Source of the DNA: Rhizobium herbae
GTDB taxonomy: Bacteria; Pseudomonadota; Alphaproteobacteria; Rhizobiales; Rhizobiaceae
Assembly: GCF_017873135.1 (NCBI RefSeq)
Contig: NZ_JAGGJV010000006.1
Location: 432,707 to 496,706, forward strand
Reading direction: 5' to 3'
DNA length: 64,000 nt
This document shows positions 43,721 through 53,138 of this stretch, piece after piece (within the stretch, counting starts at the first letter, position 1; the number at the start of each line of letters is the position of its first letter). The position numbers were made by a program, and so were the translations under genes. Under the pieces are notes generated by a model, which had not been told where the DNA came from, ran no database searches, and saw nothing but the letters and a program-made list of their open reading frames with translations.

Positions 43721-44197
43721 ATGAAACTGGACCGGATAGACATCAAGATTCTCCATGAGCTGCAGAAGAATGGCCGCATCACGAATGTCGAGTTGGCCGA
43801 GTTGGTGAACCTGTCTCCCAGTCCTTGCCTGATGCGTGTCAAGAAGCTCCAGCAGGAAGGCTTCATCGAGGGCTATTCCGCACAAATCAATGTCAGCAAG
43901 CTCGGGCAGACACTGACCGTCTTTACTGAGGTCACACTAAAGAATCACCGGCAGATCGATTTCGCCCGTTTCTTGGCTGTCGTGGGGAAGATCGATCAAG
44001 TGATTGAATGCCATCTGGTGTCGGGGGGCTACGACTATCTCATCAAGTTTGTCACGGCCGGTATTGGCGAATATCAGGGGATAATGGAACGGTTGACCGA
44101 TATGGATATCGGCATCGACAAGTATTTCAGCTTCGTCGTGCTGAAATCACCAATCGTGAAAACTCATATGCCGTTGACCAGTCTGTTTCCACTTTAG
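43721..44197 (+). CDS. Lrp/AsnC-family transcriptional regulator
   Basis: A 158-residue regulator. The N-terminal helix-turn-helix is 'ILHELQKNGRITNVELAELVNLSPSPCLMRV' (residues 9-39) and the C-terminal RAM (ligand-binding) domain carries 'VIECHLVSGGYDYLIKFVT'. Lrp-type proteins sense amino acids. It is divergent from the oxidase at 42161-43486, with a 234-bp region that could hold its sites, and convergent with the importer to its right. Regulation of either by an amino-acid ligand is inferred. Confidence 0.9.
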   Translation: MKLDRIDIKILHELQKNGRITNVELAELVNLSPSPCLMRVKKLQQEGFIEGYSAQINVSKLGQTLTVFTEVTLKNHRQIDFARFLAVVGKIDQVIECHLVSGGYDYLIKFVTAGIGEYQGIMERLTDMDIGIDKYFSFVVLKSPIVKTHMPLTSLFPL

Positions 44198-44329
44198 AGC
44201 TTCATTTCCTTTACAGTCCATTCTGCTGGCTCAGCACGCCGTTGCATGAGGATGGCGCAGAGCGATGCCACTCCATTGGTCAAGACACCCACTCTAGGTT
44301 GGCGGTAAGGTGTACGACGAAGCCCGTCG

Positions 44330-45982
44330 TCAGCGATGGCCGTACGTCGTGACCAGCTCAGGATCAAGTTCGAGAGTGTCCAGCCAACTCGGATCAAGCC
44401 TCGGAACGGAAGAGAAGAGCAGCTTCGAATAGGGATGCTGCGGTGCCTTGAGCACGGCAGGCGTGATCTCCTCAACTTTGCGGCCGCCATACATAACGAC
44501 AATCTCGTCGCAGATTGCCTCGACCACCGAAAGATCATGGCTGATAAAGATGTAGGACAGCGAAAGTTCACGCTGCAGCTCCTTCAGGAGTTCGATGATG
44601 GCCGCTGCGACAACGGTATCCAGAGCCGACGTGACTTCATCGCAAATGATGAGCTTCGGCTCGGCGGCAAGCGCGCGCGCAAAGTTGACGCGTTGCTTCT
44701 GGCCACCTGAAAGCTCCTGTGGTCGCCGGTGGCGGAGCGTCTTGGGCAGGTGTACCATGTCGAGCAACTGATCGATGCGGCTGTCCCGCTGCTTGCCCTT
44801 CATTCCGTGGTAGAACATCAGCGGCCGGCCGAGAATCTCCTCGATCGATTTTGCCGGGTTGAGCGCCGTATCGGCGTACTGGAAGACAATCTGCATTTCG
44901 CGCAAGTGATCGCGGCTGCGCTGCCGGACCGAGCCTTCAAGTTCGGATTTATCGAAGAGGATTGTCCCCGAGGATGCGGGCAGAATGCCTGCAATGGCAC
45001 GAGCCAACGTGGATTTGCCGCAACCGGATTCACCGATGATCCCGAGATTGCGCCCTTTTTCCACAGTTAGACTTACATCCTGAACCGCGCGAACCAGAGG
45101 TTGTCCGTCCGCCTGGATCGGGCCGTAGCCGGCGGATAGCCCCTTAATTTCTAGAAGGACTTTTCTCTCTTCCACCACGGTCTCTTCGCCTCGCGGCTTG
45201 GGTTCGAACGCGGCCAGGAGTTCGCGCGTGTAGGGATGCTGGGCACGGGTCAGAATGTCAGCCGTGGCGCCCACTTCCTGTACTTCACCGTTGCGCAAGA
45301 CCACAATGCGATCAGCGATCTGGGCGACCACGGCCAGATCGTGCGACACGTAGACGCCGGAAATGCCTCCCTTCTTCATCACCGACTTGAAGGCGCGCAG
45401 GACCTCGATCTGGGTCGTGACGTCAAGAGCGGTCGTCGGTTCATCGAAGATGACAAGCCTCGGATCGCCGATGAGTGCCATGGCGGCCGAAAGGCGTTGC
45501 AACTGGCCGCCGGAAACCTGGTGGGGATAGCGGCCGCCGATCGTCTCGGGATTGGGCAGCGAGAGGGCACGGAATAGTTCGACCGCCTTCTGCCGTGCCT
45601 CTTCAGCCGGCATCAGCCGATGGATCCGGGTGACTTCGACTACCTGTTCGATGATACGCTGGGCCGGGTTAAATGCCGCCGCAGCGGATTGGGGGACATA
45701 GGCGACCTCGGTGCCGCGGATTCCGGCGCGTTCACGTTCGCTCAGCGTCACCATGTCCTTGCCGGCGATCCGGACAGTGCCGCCCGAAATGCTGCAGCCG
45801 GAACGGGTGTAGCCCATGAGCGTCAGAGCGATGGTGGTTTTTCCAGATCCGCTCTCGCCAATGAGGGCCACAATTTCTCCAGGCGCGATATCCAGGCTCA
45901 CGCCCTTGATGATTTCGACGCGGCGGCCGCTGTCGGTGGTGGCCTCAACTTTCAGATCGCGGACTTCGACGAGGTTTTCCAT
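44330..45982 (-). CDS. ABC transporter ATP-binding protein with two fused nucleotide-binding domains (DppD-DppF type)
   Basis: A 550-residue protein with two complete ATPase domains. Domain 1 (about 5-260) has GESGSGKTT, 'VSGGQLQR' and 'LVIFDEPTTALDV'. Domain 2 (about 270-540) has GESGCGKST, 'LSGGQKQR' and 'LIICDEVTSALDT', with Val in place of the usual Pro. Fusion of DppD and DppF into one chain is common in Rhizobiales. The ATG directly follows the stop of the permease gene. It is the last gene of the second importer operon. Confidence 0.92.
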   Translation of the reverse strand: MENLVEVRDLKVEATTDSGRRVEIIKGVSLDIAPGEIVALIGESGSGKTTIALTLMGYTRSGCSISGGTVRIAGKDMVTLSERERAGIRGTEVAYVPQSAAAAFNPAQRIIEQVVEVTRIHRLMPAEEARQKAVELFRALSLPNPETIGGRYPHQVSGGQLQRLSAAMALIGDPRLVIFDEPTTALDVTTQIEVLRAFKSVMKKGGISGVYVSHDLAVVAQIADRIVVLRNGEVQEVGATADILTRAQHPYTRELLAAFEPKPRGEETVVEERKVLLEIKGLSAGYGPIQADGQPLVRAVQDVSLTVEKGRNLGIIGESGCGKSTLARAIAGILPASSGTILFDKSELEGSVRQRSRDHLREMQIVFQYADTALNPAKSIEEILGRPLMFYHGMKGKQRDSRIDQLLDMVHLPKTLRHRRPQELSGGQKQRVNFARALAAEPKLIICDEVTSALDTVVAAAIIELLKELQRELSLSYIFISHDLSVVEAICDEIVVMYGGRKVEEITPAVLKAPQHPYSKLLFSSVPRLDPSWLDTLELDPELVTTYGHR

Positions 45983-46825
45983 TCAGGCGTTCCGATCTCG
46001 GATTTTTTGCGGCAGGTTGTCGATCAGGAGGTTCACGCTGATGGTCAGGCTTGCGATCGCCAGCGAGGGGACGATGACGGCGGGGGCGCCGAACGGCAGC
46101 CCACCGACGTTTTCATGCACCAGCGCGCCCCAATCTGCATAAGGCGGCTGCACACCAAGCCCCAGGAAGGAAAGGCCGGACAACAGCAGGACGATGAAGA
46201 CAAAGCGCAGGCCGAGATCGGCAAGCACCGGGCCTGTGATGTTCGGCAGGATTTCGGAGCGAATGATGTAGAAAATGCCTTCACCGCGTGTGCGCGCCAC
46301 CGTGATGTAGTCCATGGTGTTGATGTTCACGGCCAGCGCCCGGGCAAAACGATAGGCACCCGGCGTGTAGATGACGGCGAGCGTGACGATCAACACGGTG
46401 ATGGACGAGCCGACCGCGGCGACCACGACCAGACCGGAAAGCTTTCCGGGTATGGAGTTCATGGCATCGAGAAAACGGCTTAAAGCCGCATCCAACCATC
46501 CACCGACAACTGCCGCCGTCATGCCGAGGACGACGCCGCAGAAGCATGCGATAGAGACGGCGGCGAGCGAGATGCCCACGGTGTAGCGAGCGCCCATGAG
46601 AATCCGGGAAAGCATGTCGCGGCCGAGATAGTCCGAGCCGAGCCAGAACCGGCTGCTGATCGCGCCGAAATAGTCCTCGTCGACGATCTCGCCGACCGGG
46701 TGAGGAATGATATGTGGCGCAATCAGCGCAATGATCCCCCAAAAAAGCATGATCGACAGGCCGATCATGCCGACCCAGCTGAAGCGGTAGCCGAATTTTT
46801 GCGAAAGGGTGGCGGATTGGGTCAT
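45983..46825 (-). CDS. ABC transporter permease, DppC type
   Basis: A 280-residue permease. It starts MTQSATLSQKFGYRFSWVGM, has 'FWLGSDYLGRDMLSRILMGAR' before the membrane domain and the EAA loop 'YITVARTRGEGIFYIIRSEIL'. The frame is open upstream to 47566 in the sense of unrelated sequence, but ATG 46825 is the true start, two bases after the DppB-type stop. Its last codon abuts the ATG of the ATPase gene. Confidence 0.92.
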   Translation of the reverse strand: MTQSATLSQKFGYRFSWVGMIGLSIMLFWGIIALIAPHIIPHPVGEIVDEDYFGAISSRFWLGSDYLGRDMLSRILMGARYTVGISLAAVSIACFCGVVLGMTAAVVGGWLDAALSRFLDAMNSIPGKLSGLVVVAAVGSSITVLIVTLAVIYTPGAYRFARALAVNINTMDYITVARTRGEGIFYIIRSEILPNITGPVLADLGLRFVFIVLLLSGLSFLGLGVQPPYADWGALVHENVGGLPFGAPAVIVPSLAIASLTISVNLLIDNLPQKIRDRNA

Positions 46826-46827
46826 GA

Positions 46828-47778
46828 TCAACGCAGCCTCGGGTTGGCAAGAATGGCAATGATGTCTGCGAGTGTGATCAGGCTGAGATAGCCGATGCAG
46901 AAGATCATGGCGCAGGACTGGATGAGTGGCAGGTCGCGGGTTGCCACCCCGTCGACCATCAGCTTGGCAATGCCGGGGTAATTGAAGATAGTTTCGACGA
47001 TGATCACGCCGCCGACCAAATATGACAGGGACAGCGCTACCGCATTGACGATCGGGCCGACGGCGTTTGGCAAGGCGTGACGCAGCACCATGCGGGGGCG
47101 GGAAGCTCCCTTCAAAAGCGCTGTCTCGACATAGGGTGTGTTGATGGTGTCGATGACGGCGGCGCGGGTCATGCGGATCATCTGTGCCGCGACAACGAAC
47201 GTCAGGCTGATCACCGGCATGGCGTAGACCTGGAGCATCTGCCAGACGGAGGTGACATCGTTGGCAAAGGAAAGCGCAGGCAGCCATTTGAGGTAGACAG
47301 AAAACACCAGGACAGCCGAGGTTGCGACCATGAACTCCGGAATCGAGATGACGCCGATGGTAAGGATGGTCACCGCGCGGTCGTAGAGCGAACCACGAAA
47401 CATCGCTGCAGTGATGCCAAGCGTCAGTGCAAGCGGCACGGAGAACAAGGTGGTGATGCCGGCAAGTCTCATCGTATTGATGAAGCGGCCGCCAATCAGG
47501 TCCGCAACTGCGACATTGTTGACGTAGGACGTTCCGAGATCGCCACTTAAGAACCCACCAAGCCACCGCAGGAAGCGTAGGTATGCCGGATCATCGAGGT
47601 GCATGGCGGTACGGAGACCGGCGACGGCTTCCGGTGTTGCGGCCTGGCCGAGCAGGATGGTCGCAGTATCGCCCGGCAGCATCGCCGTCGCGAAAAACAC
47701 CGCGAAGGACACGATTAGGAGTGTCAAGGCCGCGATCAGCAGCCGAACCGCGATAAGATTGAGTACATACGTGCTCAA
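46828..47778 (-). CDS. ABC transporter permease, DppB type
   Basis: A 316-residue permease with six hydrophobic segments, 'FFATAMLPGDTATILLGQAATPE' after the first helix, the EAA loop 'YVETALLKGASRPRMVLRHALPN' and 'GGVIIVETIFNYPGIAKLMVDG'. The most plausible start is TTG 47778 (MSTYVLNLIAVRLLIA) preceded by GGGAG; a TTG at 47820 is also open. It couples with the DppC-type gene two bases downstream. Confidence 0.88.
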   Translation of the reverse strand: MSTYVLNLIAVRLLIAALTLLIVSFAVFFATAMLPGDTATILLGQAATPEAVAGLRTAMHLDDPAYLRFLRWLGGFLSGDLGTSYVNNVAVADLIGGRFINTMRLAGITTLFSVPLALTLGITAAMFRGSLYDRAVTILTIGVISIPEFMVATSAVLVFSVYLKWLPALSFANDVTSVWQMLQVYAMPVISLTFVVAAQMIRMTRAAVIDTINTPYVETALLKGASRPRMVLRHALPNAVGPIVNAVALSLSYLVGGVIIVETIFNYPGIAKLMVDGVATRDLPLIQSCAMIFCIGYLSLITLADIIAILANPRLR

Positions 47779-47890
47779 GAAGAGGCTCCCTGCTGGACAA
47801 TGTTTTACAATGGCGGACAACGCCGCGGGGCGATAGTCCGATGCGCGTCATTCGCCGAACAAGCTCCGGGCGGCCGCGGATGAAGAAGGC

Positions 47891-47911
47891 AAGGCGCCAC
47901 TGCGACGCCTT
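47891..47911 (-). terminator. Intra-operon hairpin between binding protein and permease genes
   Basis: AAGGCG and CGCCTT form a 6-bp stem around a 9-base loop, and the stem extends across a 2-base mismatch to further CTT/AAG pairs. It lies 18 bp beyond the substrate-binding gene stop (47929, minus strand) and before the permease gene, without a T-run. This is the usual place for an mRNA-stabilising or partial-termination hairpin. Confidence 0.5.
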
Positions 47912-47928
47912 ACCCTTCCTAATGTCTG

Positions 47929-49539
47929 CTAGGCGTCGAGCCAGACATATTCGGCGAAGGCGTAGCCCATCTGGCCACCCAGCGGGTTGGCTTCCAAGCC
48001 CTTCAGATTGCCTGAAAGCGCGTCCACGTTGGACAGGAAGACCGGGATCACGGTGCCAGCTTCCTCGGAGATCATGACCTGCATTTCGTCGTAGATCGCC
48101 TTGCGCTTGGCCTGGTCCAGCAGACCCCGAGCCTCGACCAGCATGCCGTCAAACTTTTTCGACTTGTATTGGCTTTCGTTCCACGGTGCGTCAGACGAAT
48201 AGAGCAGCGAGAACAGGATGTCCGGCGTGGGGCGGGGGTTGATGTTGCCGAAATGCACAGGCGCCTTCAGCCAGTAGTTCGACCAATAGCCGTCGGACGG
48301 CACGCGCTGGACGTCGAAAGCCATGCCGATCTCGGCCCCTGCCTGCTGGACCAAAGTGGCCATGTCGACCGAGGAGGTCGCAGCATCGGAGGCGACGACC
48401 GGAATGGACTGGCCGATCAGGCCTGCCTTTTCGAAATGGAACTTCGCTTTTTCGGGATCGAAGACCTTCGGCTTCAATTCGGCATTATAGTAGATGCTCG
48501 CGGGCGAAACCGGCTGGTCGTTCGCCAGTTCGGCCAGGCCGCGCATGACGGATTTCTGGATCTGCTCGCGATTGATCAGGTGTTTCATGCCGGTGACGAA
48601 ATCGGCCTTGTTGCCCGGTTCCATGTCGAGGCGCATGTTGAGGTTGGTATAGTTGCCGGACGTGGTCTGCGACAGGACGAAACCGGGCTGGCTTTCCACC
48701 AGCTTCATCGAACGGGGCTTGATGGACGCTGCCAGATGAATGTCTCCCGAGAGAAGCGCATTGACCCGGGCATTGTCGTCACTGATGGCGAAATACTCGA
48801 AGGAGTCGATATATGGACCCTGGGATTTGAAGTAGTTCGGATTCTTGACAGCAACGGACTTGACGCCCGGCTCGAAGCTTTCAAGCTTGAAGGCGCCTGT
48901 CCCTATGCCCTTGGAAAAGTCCGTCGTGCCGTCCTGAACGATCATGAAGTGATGCATCGACAGGATGGTCGGCAGGTCGGCATTGGGGTTCGCCAAGGTG
49001 ATCTCCACCGTCAGCGGGTCGACAGCCTTGACGCCAGTGATCTGCTTGGCGATCGAATTGACCTTGGAGCCGACATCGGGATCCAGGTGCCGCATCAGCG
49101 AAAAGACGACGTCTTGCGACGATAGTGTCTTGCCGTCATGGAAGGTGACGCCAGAGCGCAGTTTGACCGTCCAGAGCTTGGCGTCCGAGCTTTCGACGCT
49201 CTCTGCAAGCTCCATCTGGGTTACGCCGCTCTTGTCGAGGAATGTCAGGCGATTGTAGAGCGCGCAGCAGCGCACATAATCCGTCGATAGCGAAGCCTTG
49301 GCCGGATCCAGCGTGTCGGCAGTCGATGCCGACCAGCCTGCTGCCTTGAGATGTCCGCCCGACTTCGGCGTTGCGGCGTGGGCGCTGGTGGCACGCCCGA
49401 GAATAGCCCCGCTGGCCGTGAGCGCAACGCCGCCGGCCAGCAGCATGTGGAGAAGCTCACGGCGCGTGGCGCCGCGGCGAATAGCATTTTCCACCATCGC
49501 GTCGTCTGATGGGGTCCAATTGAGAGTTCTATCGTTCAT
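47929..49539 (-). CDS. ABC transporter substrate-binding protein, family 5
   Basis: A 536-residue SBP_bac_5 periplasmic protein. The N-terminus 'RRGATRRELLHMLLAGGVAL' followed by a hydrophobic stretch and AHAATPKSGGHL looks like a twin-arginine or Sec signal of about 55 residues. The mature part has 'WTVKLRSGVTFHDGKTLSSQDVVFSL', the family hallmark for the 'HDGK' segment, and 'DPEKAKFHFEKAGLIG'. It delivers a solute to the permeases encoded downstream. The ligand is unknown; the neighbours point to an amine or amino-acid derivative. Confidence 0.92.
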   Translation of the reverse strand: MNDRTLNWTPSDDAMVENAIRRGATRRELLHMLLAGGVALTASGAILGRATSAHAATPKSGGHLKAAGWSASTADTLDPAKASLSTDYVRCCALYNRLTFLDKSGVTQMELAESVESSDAKLWTVKLRSGVTFHDGKTLSSQDVVFSLMRHLDPDVGSKVNSIAKQITGVKAVDPLTVEITLANPNADLPTILSMHHFMIVQDGTTDFSKGIGTGAFKLESFEPGVKSVAVKNPNYFKSQGPYIDSFEYFAISDDNARVNALLSGDIHLAASIKPRSMKLVESQPGFVLSQTTSGNYTNLNMRLDMEPGNKADFVTGMKHLINREQIQKSVMRGLAELANDQPVSPASIYYNAELKPKVFDPEKAKFHFEKAGLIGQSIPVVASDAATSSVDMATLVQQAGAEIGMAFDVQRVPSDGYWSNYWLKAPVHFGNINPRPTPDILFSLLYSSDAPWNESQYKSKKFDGMLVEARGLLDQAKRKAIYDEMQVMISEEAGTVIPVFLSNVDALSGNLKGLEANPLGGQMGYAFAEYVWLDA

Positions 49540-49618
49540 GTCATTCCCCTTTTCGTTGTCTGGTTATTGGGCTGCCTGTCTTGAAGCAGGCTTGGCTCGT
49601 CTTTGAGATGATCGCCGG

Positions 49619-50332
49619 TCAGCTCCGTCCCGCAGTTGCGGCTTCGGCAAGGTCGGCCATCGAGGTAAAGTGGTAGTCAGGCTTGGTGAACTCGGCCGGT
49701 TCGATCGTACCGCCGTAGCCCTTCTGTGCGTGGCGGCGCTCGATCCAGCAATTGGTCATGCCCAAGTCCCGCGAGACGCCGATGTCGTGATACTGGCTCT
49801 GGGCCACGTGCAGGATATCGTCCTTGCTTGCGCCCTCACCGGATATGAAGTTGAAGACCTGGTGAAAGAAGGCCGGGTCGGGTTTCTCGGTGCCGGTATC
49901 GTCGGCGGTGAAAGCGGCATGAAAGGGATTGCCGAGTTCCGCCGAGAAATGTTCGAACGCCCACCGGCGGGCATTCGTCATGGCGATCAGCCGGTAGTCG
50001 CGGGCAAGCCGCGCCATGGCTTCGGCGCTGTCGGGGAAGGCTTTCCATTTTTTGGCAGAATCGCGCAGGCGTTCGCCAAGGGCCTGGTCAGCCGGCAGGC
50101 GGAGCTTCGGAGCAATCGCGAGGTAGACGCGGACGAGGTCATCCGGGAAAAGGTCGGCATCATCGGCATAGCGGGCGGAGCGATAAAGGCTCAGCGCTTC
50201 CTCGGCGTCAATGGTCACGCCCGCTTCCACCGCGATCTCGTTGAGGCAGGAGGTCAGCCCGCCTTCAAAATCGATCAGCGTACCGACGACGTCGAAACTC
50301 ATATACTTGAAGTCAGACAGAGACTTGATCAA
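49619..50332 (-). CDS. HAD-family hydrolase (haloacid dehalogenase type II-like)
   Basis: A 237-residue HAD protein. The nucleophile motif is 'MSFDVVGTLIDFEGG' (Asp in FDVVGT), motif II 'LIAMTNARRWAFEHF', the Lys in 'GTEKPDPAFFHQV' and motif III 'ILHVAQSQYHDIGVSRDLGM'. The organisation fits L-2-haloacid dehalogenase-like enzymes and phosphatases; dehalogenation is not implied. The start is uncertain: TTG 50332 (LIKSLSDFKYM) has GGGG 8 bp ahead, while the frame is open to 50368. It lies 80 bp upstream of nothing on its strand except the end of the importer operon's 5' flank. A second HAD protein of the same type is at 53139. Confidence 0.82.
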   Translation of the reverse strand: MIKSLSDFKYMSFDVVGTLIDFEGGLTSCLNEIAVEAGVTIDAEEALSLYRSARYADDADLFPDDLVRVYLAIAPKLRLPADQALGERLRDSAKKWKAFPDSAEAMARLARDYRLIAMTNARRWAFEHFSAELGNPFHAAFTADDTGTEKPDPAFFHQVFNFISGEGASKDDILHVAQSQYHDIGVSRDLGMTNCWIERRHAQKGYGGTIEPAEFTKPDYHFTSMADLAEAATAGRS

Positions 50333-50582
50333 TTTAGTATCCCCAGTTTCGAACGCATAGGGCACCACTTCGGCACGCTTGGCGAAAGATTATGCTGTTC
50401 CCTGTCCCGAACGTGCCGGGGCTTTCCTGTCAAAGGCCCCATTTTCAAGGGGTCGGGCCTTCGCTGTCTTCGAGTTTGGCATCTTCATCGCACCGTTTTC
50501 GCCGAATCGATGCCATGGCACGGCAGAAGATTCTAAAATGCGGCGCTCCGCGATATTTCGGGAGCGCCTGCTGGCGACCCTT

Positions 50583-51959
50583 TCAGTCTTTCAGCGCCCG
50601 GCGGACATCCGGATCCTCCAGCGTCTGGTCGAGCGTCTTTATGGTTCGTTCGAGAATGGCGTCGATGTCCTGATCGGTGCAGCAGAGCGGAGGTGCATAA
50701 CCCAGCACGCCAGTGGCAAAAGCGCGGATGACCAGTCCATTGTCCCAGGCTCGATCGAAGATGCGGCGCGACGGCTGCGCTTCTGCAGGCAGAGGCGTCT
50801 TCGTTTTCTTGTTGGCGACCAGTTCGATCGCCGCCAACATACCACGTCCACGCACGTCGCCGACCAGGGGATGATCCCGCAAGGCCTCAAGACCGGCCAT
50901 CAGTCGCGCACCCGCTTTCACACCGTTTTCCAGCAGGCCATTTTCATAAAGCCTGAGCACTTCAAGGCCGACGGCAGCGCTGACGGGGTGGGCCGAATAG
51001 GTATAACCGTGGCCGACCGCGGATGCGCCGGCGCCATCGGCAATCACCTGATAGACATGGTCCGCCATGAAAACGGCACCCATGGGCACATAGCCCGAGG
51101 TCAGGCCTTTGGCGGTCGTCATGAAATCGGGAACGACCTCGTCTTCCGAGCAGGCGAAGAGAGGACCGGTGCGACCAAAGCCGGTGATGACCTCGTCGGC
51201 GACGAAGAGGATATCGAGTTCCCGGCAGAGATCCCGCAGGGCCTTGAGCCAGCCCTTCGGCGGTACGATGACGCCGCCCGAGCCCTGGATCGGCTCGGCA
51301 TAGAAGGCGGCAACCCGGTCGGCACCGATCGCCTCGACCTTGGCACGAAGGGCGGCAAGTGATGCCTCGATGATGGACGTTGCATCTTCCCCGACCGGGT
51401 TGCGGTAGGGATAGGGGGACGGAATCTTGTGCTGCCAGTCGAATGGGATACCGAAACCGGCGTGAAAATTGGGGAGGGCCGTCAATCCGGCGCCAACCGT
51501 GGAAGAGCCATGATAGCCCTGCTCGATCGAGATGAACTGGTCGCGCTGTGGCTGGCCCTTGGCGATCCAGTAATAACGGATGAAGCGGATTGTGCTGTCG
51601 ACGGCGTCCGAGCCGCCGAGAGTGAAGTAGATGTGGTTGAGGTCGCCAGGCGCCCGGTCGGCAAGTTCGGAAGCAAGGCGGATTGCCGGCTCGGACCCCA
51701 GGCCGAAATAGGCTGTCGCATAGGGCAGTTCCCGCATCTGGCGCGCGGCTGCCTCGACGATCGAATCATGGCCATAGCCGGCATTGACGCACCAGAGGCC
51801 AGCAAAGCCGTCGACGAGCTGATGGCCGGATGCGTCGGTCACCATTGCACCCTTGGCGGAGGCGAGCACGCGCACGCCCTGCTGCTCATGGCCACGATAG
51901 GAGGCGACGGGATGGATGAGGTGAGCGCGATCAAGCTCGATGAGGGAATTGTTCAACAT
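50583..51959 (-). CDS. Class III PLP-dependent aminotransferase
   Basis: A 458-residue omega-aminotransferase. Markers are 'FAGLWCVNAGYGHDSIVEAAARQM', 'YFTLGGSDAVDSTIRFIRYYW', 'EQGYHGSSTVGAGL', 'ILFVADEVITGFGRTG' (Asp to the PLP ring nitrogen) and 'MTTAKGLTSGYVPMGA' with the Schiff-base Lys. Members transfer an amino group from beta-alanine, GABA, putrescine or taurine to pyruvate. I start at ATG 51959, 6 bp after CCGGAG; ATG 51965 is possible. It is 13 bp downstream of the double-GNAT gene. A place in amine catabolism is inferred from this context. Confidence 0.9.
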   Translation of the reverse strand: MLNNSLIELDRAHLIHPVASYRGHEQQGVRVLASAKGAMVTDASGHQLVDGFAGLWCVNAGYGHDSIVEAAARQMRELPYATAYFGLGSEPAIRLASELADRAPGDLNHIYFTLGGSDAVDSTIRFIRYYWIAKGQPQRDQFISIEQGYHGSSTVGAGLTALPNFHAGFGIPFDWQHKIPSPYPYRNPVGEDATSIIEASLAALRAKVEAIGADRVAAFYAEPIQGSGGVIVPPKGWLKALRDLCRELDILFVADEVITGFGRTGPLFACSEDEVVPDFMTTAKGLTSGYVPMGAVFMADHVYQVIADGAGASAVGHGYTYSAHPVSAAVGLEVLRLYENGLLENGVKAGARLMAGLEALRDHPLVGDVRGRGMLAAIELVANKKTKTPLPAEAQPSRRIFDRAWDNGLVIRAFATGVLGYAPPLCCTDQDIDAILERTIKTLDQTLEDPDVRRALKD

Positions 51960-51972
51960 TGTCATCTCCGGG

Positions 51973-52812
51973 TCAGCCGAGGGCCTGATTGGCAAGGGCA
52001 AAGGTGGTGACCGCCGGTGCGGCGGTCGGGATTGTGACGGGCCGGGCCATGGCGATCCCGCCGCCGACATGGGCAAAGCCCTGACCTTCGAGCCATGGGG
52101 CGAGACCGGTTCCGGCGCCGGTGTCGACGCGCAGGAAAGCGCCTTGCCGGCGGCTGATGAAGTGGGAGACAAGTGCCTTGGCATCATCGAGATCTGGAGC
52201 AACGATCGGGCCGATCACGTCGCCGCGACCGAAGGTGCGAATGGCGGCAAATGCGACTACCTGCCCCTCGCGGCAGATCACGGCATATTCGCCGATCTCG
52301 GTAAGCTTTCGAATGAGATCGGCGCGGTCGGCACTGTAAGCCTGTCTGTCGAGGTCGAGAATGGCTGCAAGATCGTCCGCGGTCGCTGCCCGGGTGTTGT
52401 CCGGTGCTGCGATGCTGCCGGCAACGCCCTGATGCTGGACGATCGTTCCCGTTTCGCGAAAACCCAGCCGCTCGTAAAGTGGCAATCCCTCGGCCGTGGC
52501 GACGAGGCGCAGTGGCCGGCAACCGGCAAGCGTCATGGCGGCTTCCATCAGCCTTCGTCCAAGTCCGCGTCCGCGCATGCCCTCGTCGACGATCACCATG
52601 TTGATCGTTGCGCAGTCTGCGCCGTAAGGGGTGAGCAGGATCGTGCCGACAACCTCGCCGGAGCCCGTGACCGCGACGAAGCCCTCGCTCAGGGCCAGGG
52701 CCAGTCGCCAGTCTTCCGGCCGATGCGGCCAGCCGGACTGACGCGACAGCCGGACGGCATCATCAAGATGCTCCAGGCCTATGGGCGTAATGGCGATGTC
52801 GATAGTCTGCAT
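51973..52812 (-). CDS. Double-GNAT N-acetyltransferase family protein
   Basis: A 279-residue protein. The N-terminal GNAT domain has 'HRPEDWRLALALSEGFVAVTG' and the acetyl-CoA motif 'GMRGRGLGRRLMEAAM'. The C-terminal half is a second, degenerate GNAT-like (YitH-type) domain ending 'FAHVGGGIAMARP'. It is homologous to the protein at 62051-62950 (shared 'GWPHRxEDW' and 'FLRVDTxxxTG/FETG' motifs). N-acetylation of a small amine or amino acid is plausible; the substrate is not known. It is the first gene of the minus-strand pair with the aminotransferase. Confidence 0.83.
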   Translation of the reverse strand: MQTIDIAITPIGLEHLDDAVRLSRQSGWPHRPEDWRLALALSEGFVAVTGSGEVVGTILLTPYGADCATINMVIVDEGMRGRGLGRRLMEAAMTLAGCRPLRLVATAEGLPLYERLGFRETGTIVQHQGVAGSIAAPDNTRAATADDLAAILDLDRQAYSADRADLIRKLTEIGEYAVICREGQVVAFAAIRTFGRGDVIGPIVAPDLDDAKALVSHFISRRQGAFLRVDTGAGTGLAPWLEGQGFAHVGGGIAMARPVTIPTAAPAVTTFALANQALG

Positions 52813-53138
52813 GGGGTCGTACCTTCATTTTCTGAACACAAGTGTTGCGTTCAACGGGCCGGTAGATTGTCTGAAGGCAGCACCGGCGGCGATATCTTCA
52901 GCCGTAGGAGCAGGTGGCCGCCGCATCTTATGCTGTGAGCCGGTCATAGGCGTGACTGGAAAGGGATTTCCAAACTCGATTGAGTGTTCCATGCCCAACC
53001 AAATGCCATTCCGGTCGACAGATACGGAACTTTCTGCTTTCAAATCCCGCAATTCAGTCGACGCGGTCGCCGGAAGCCGACCTATGATCTAGCCATCAGC
53101 AACCGGCTGCACGGCCCTGCCTATCAAGGACGACGCGT
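52813..53138. promoter_or_regulatory. Divergent intergenic region between the double-GNAT and HAD genes
   Basis: A 326-bp region expected to hold the promoters of the minus-strand GNAT-aminotransferase pair and the plus-strand HAD-oxidase pair. I see no clear palindrome. Minus-strand frame 52825-53052 has no ribosome site and is not supported as a gene. Confidence 0.45.

Noticed and set aside
46826..47566. Upstream extension of the DppC-type permease frame to 527 codons
   Set aside because: The extension is the out-of-frame complement of the DppB-type gene; the ATG at 46825 follows the DppB stop by two bases.
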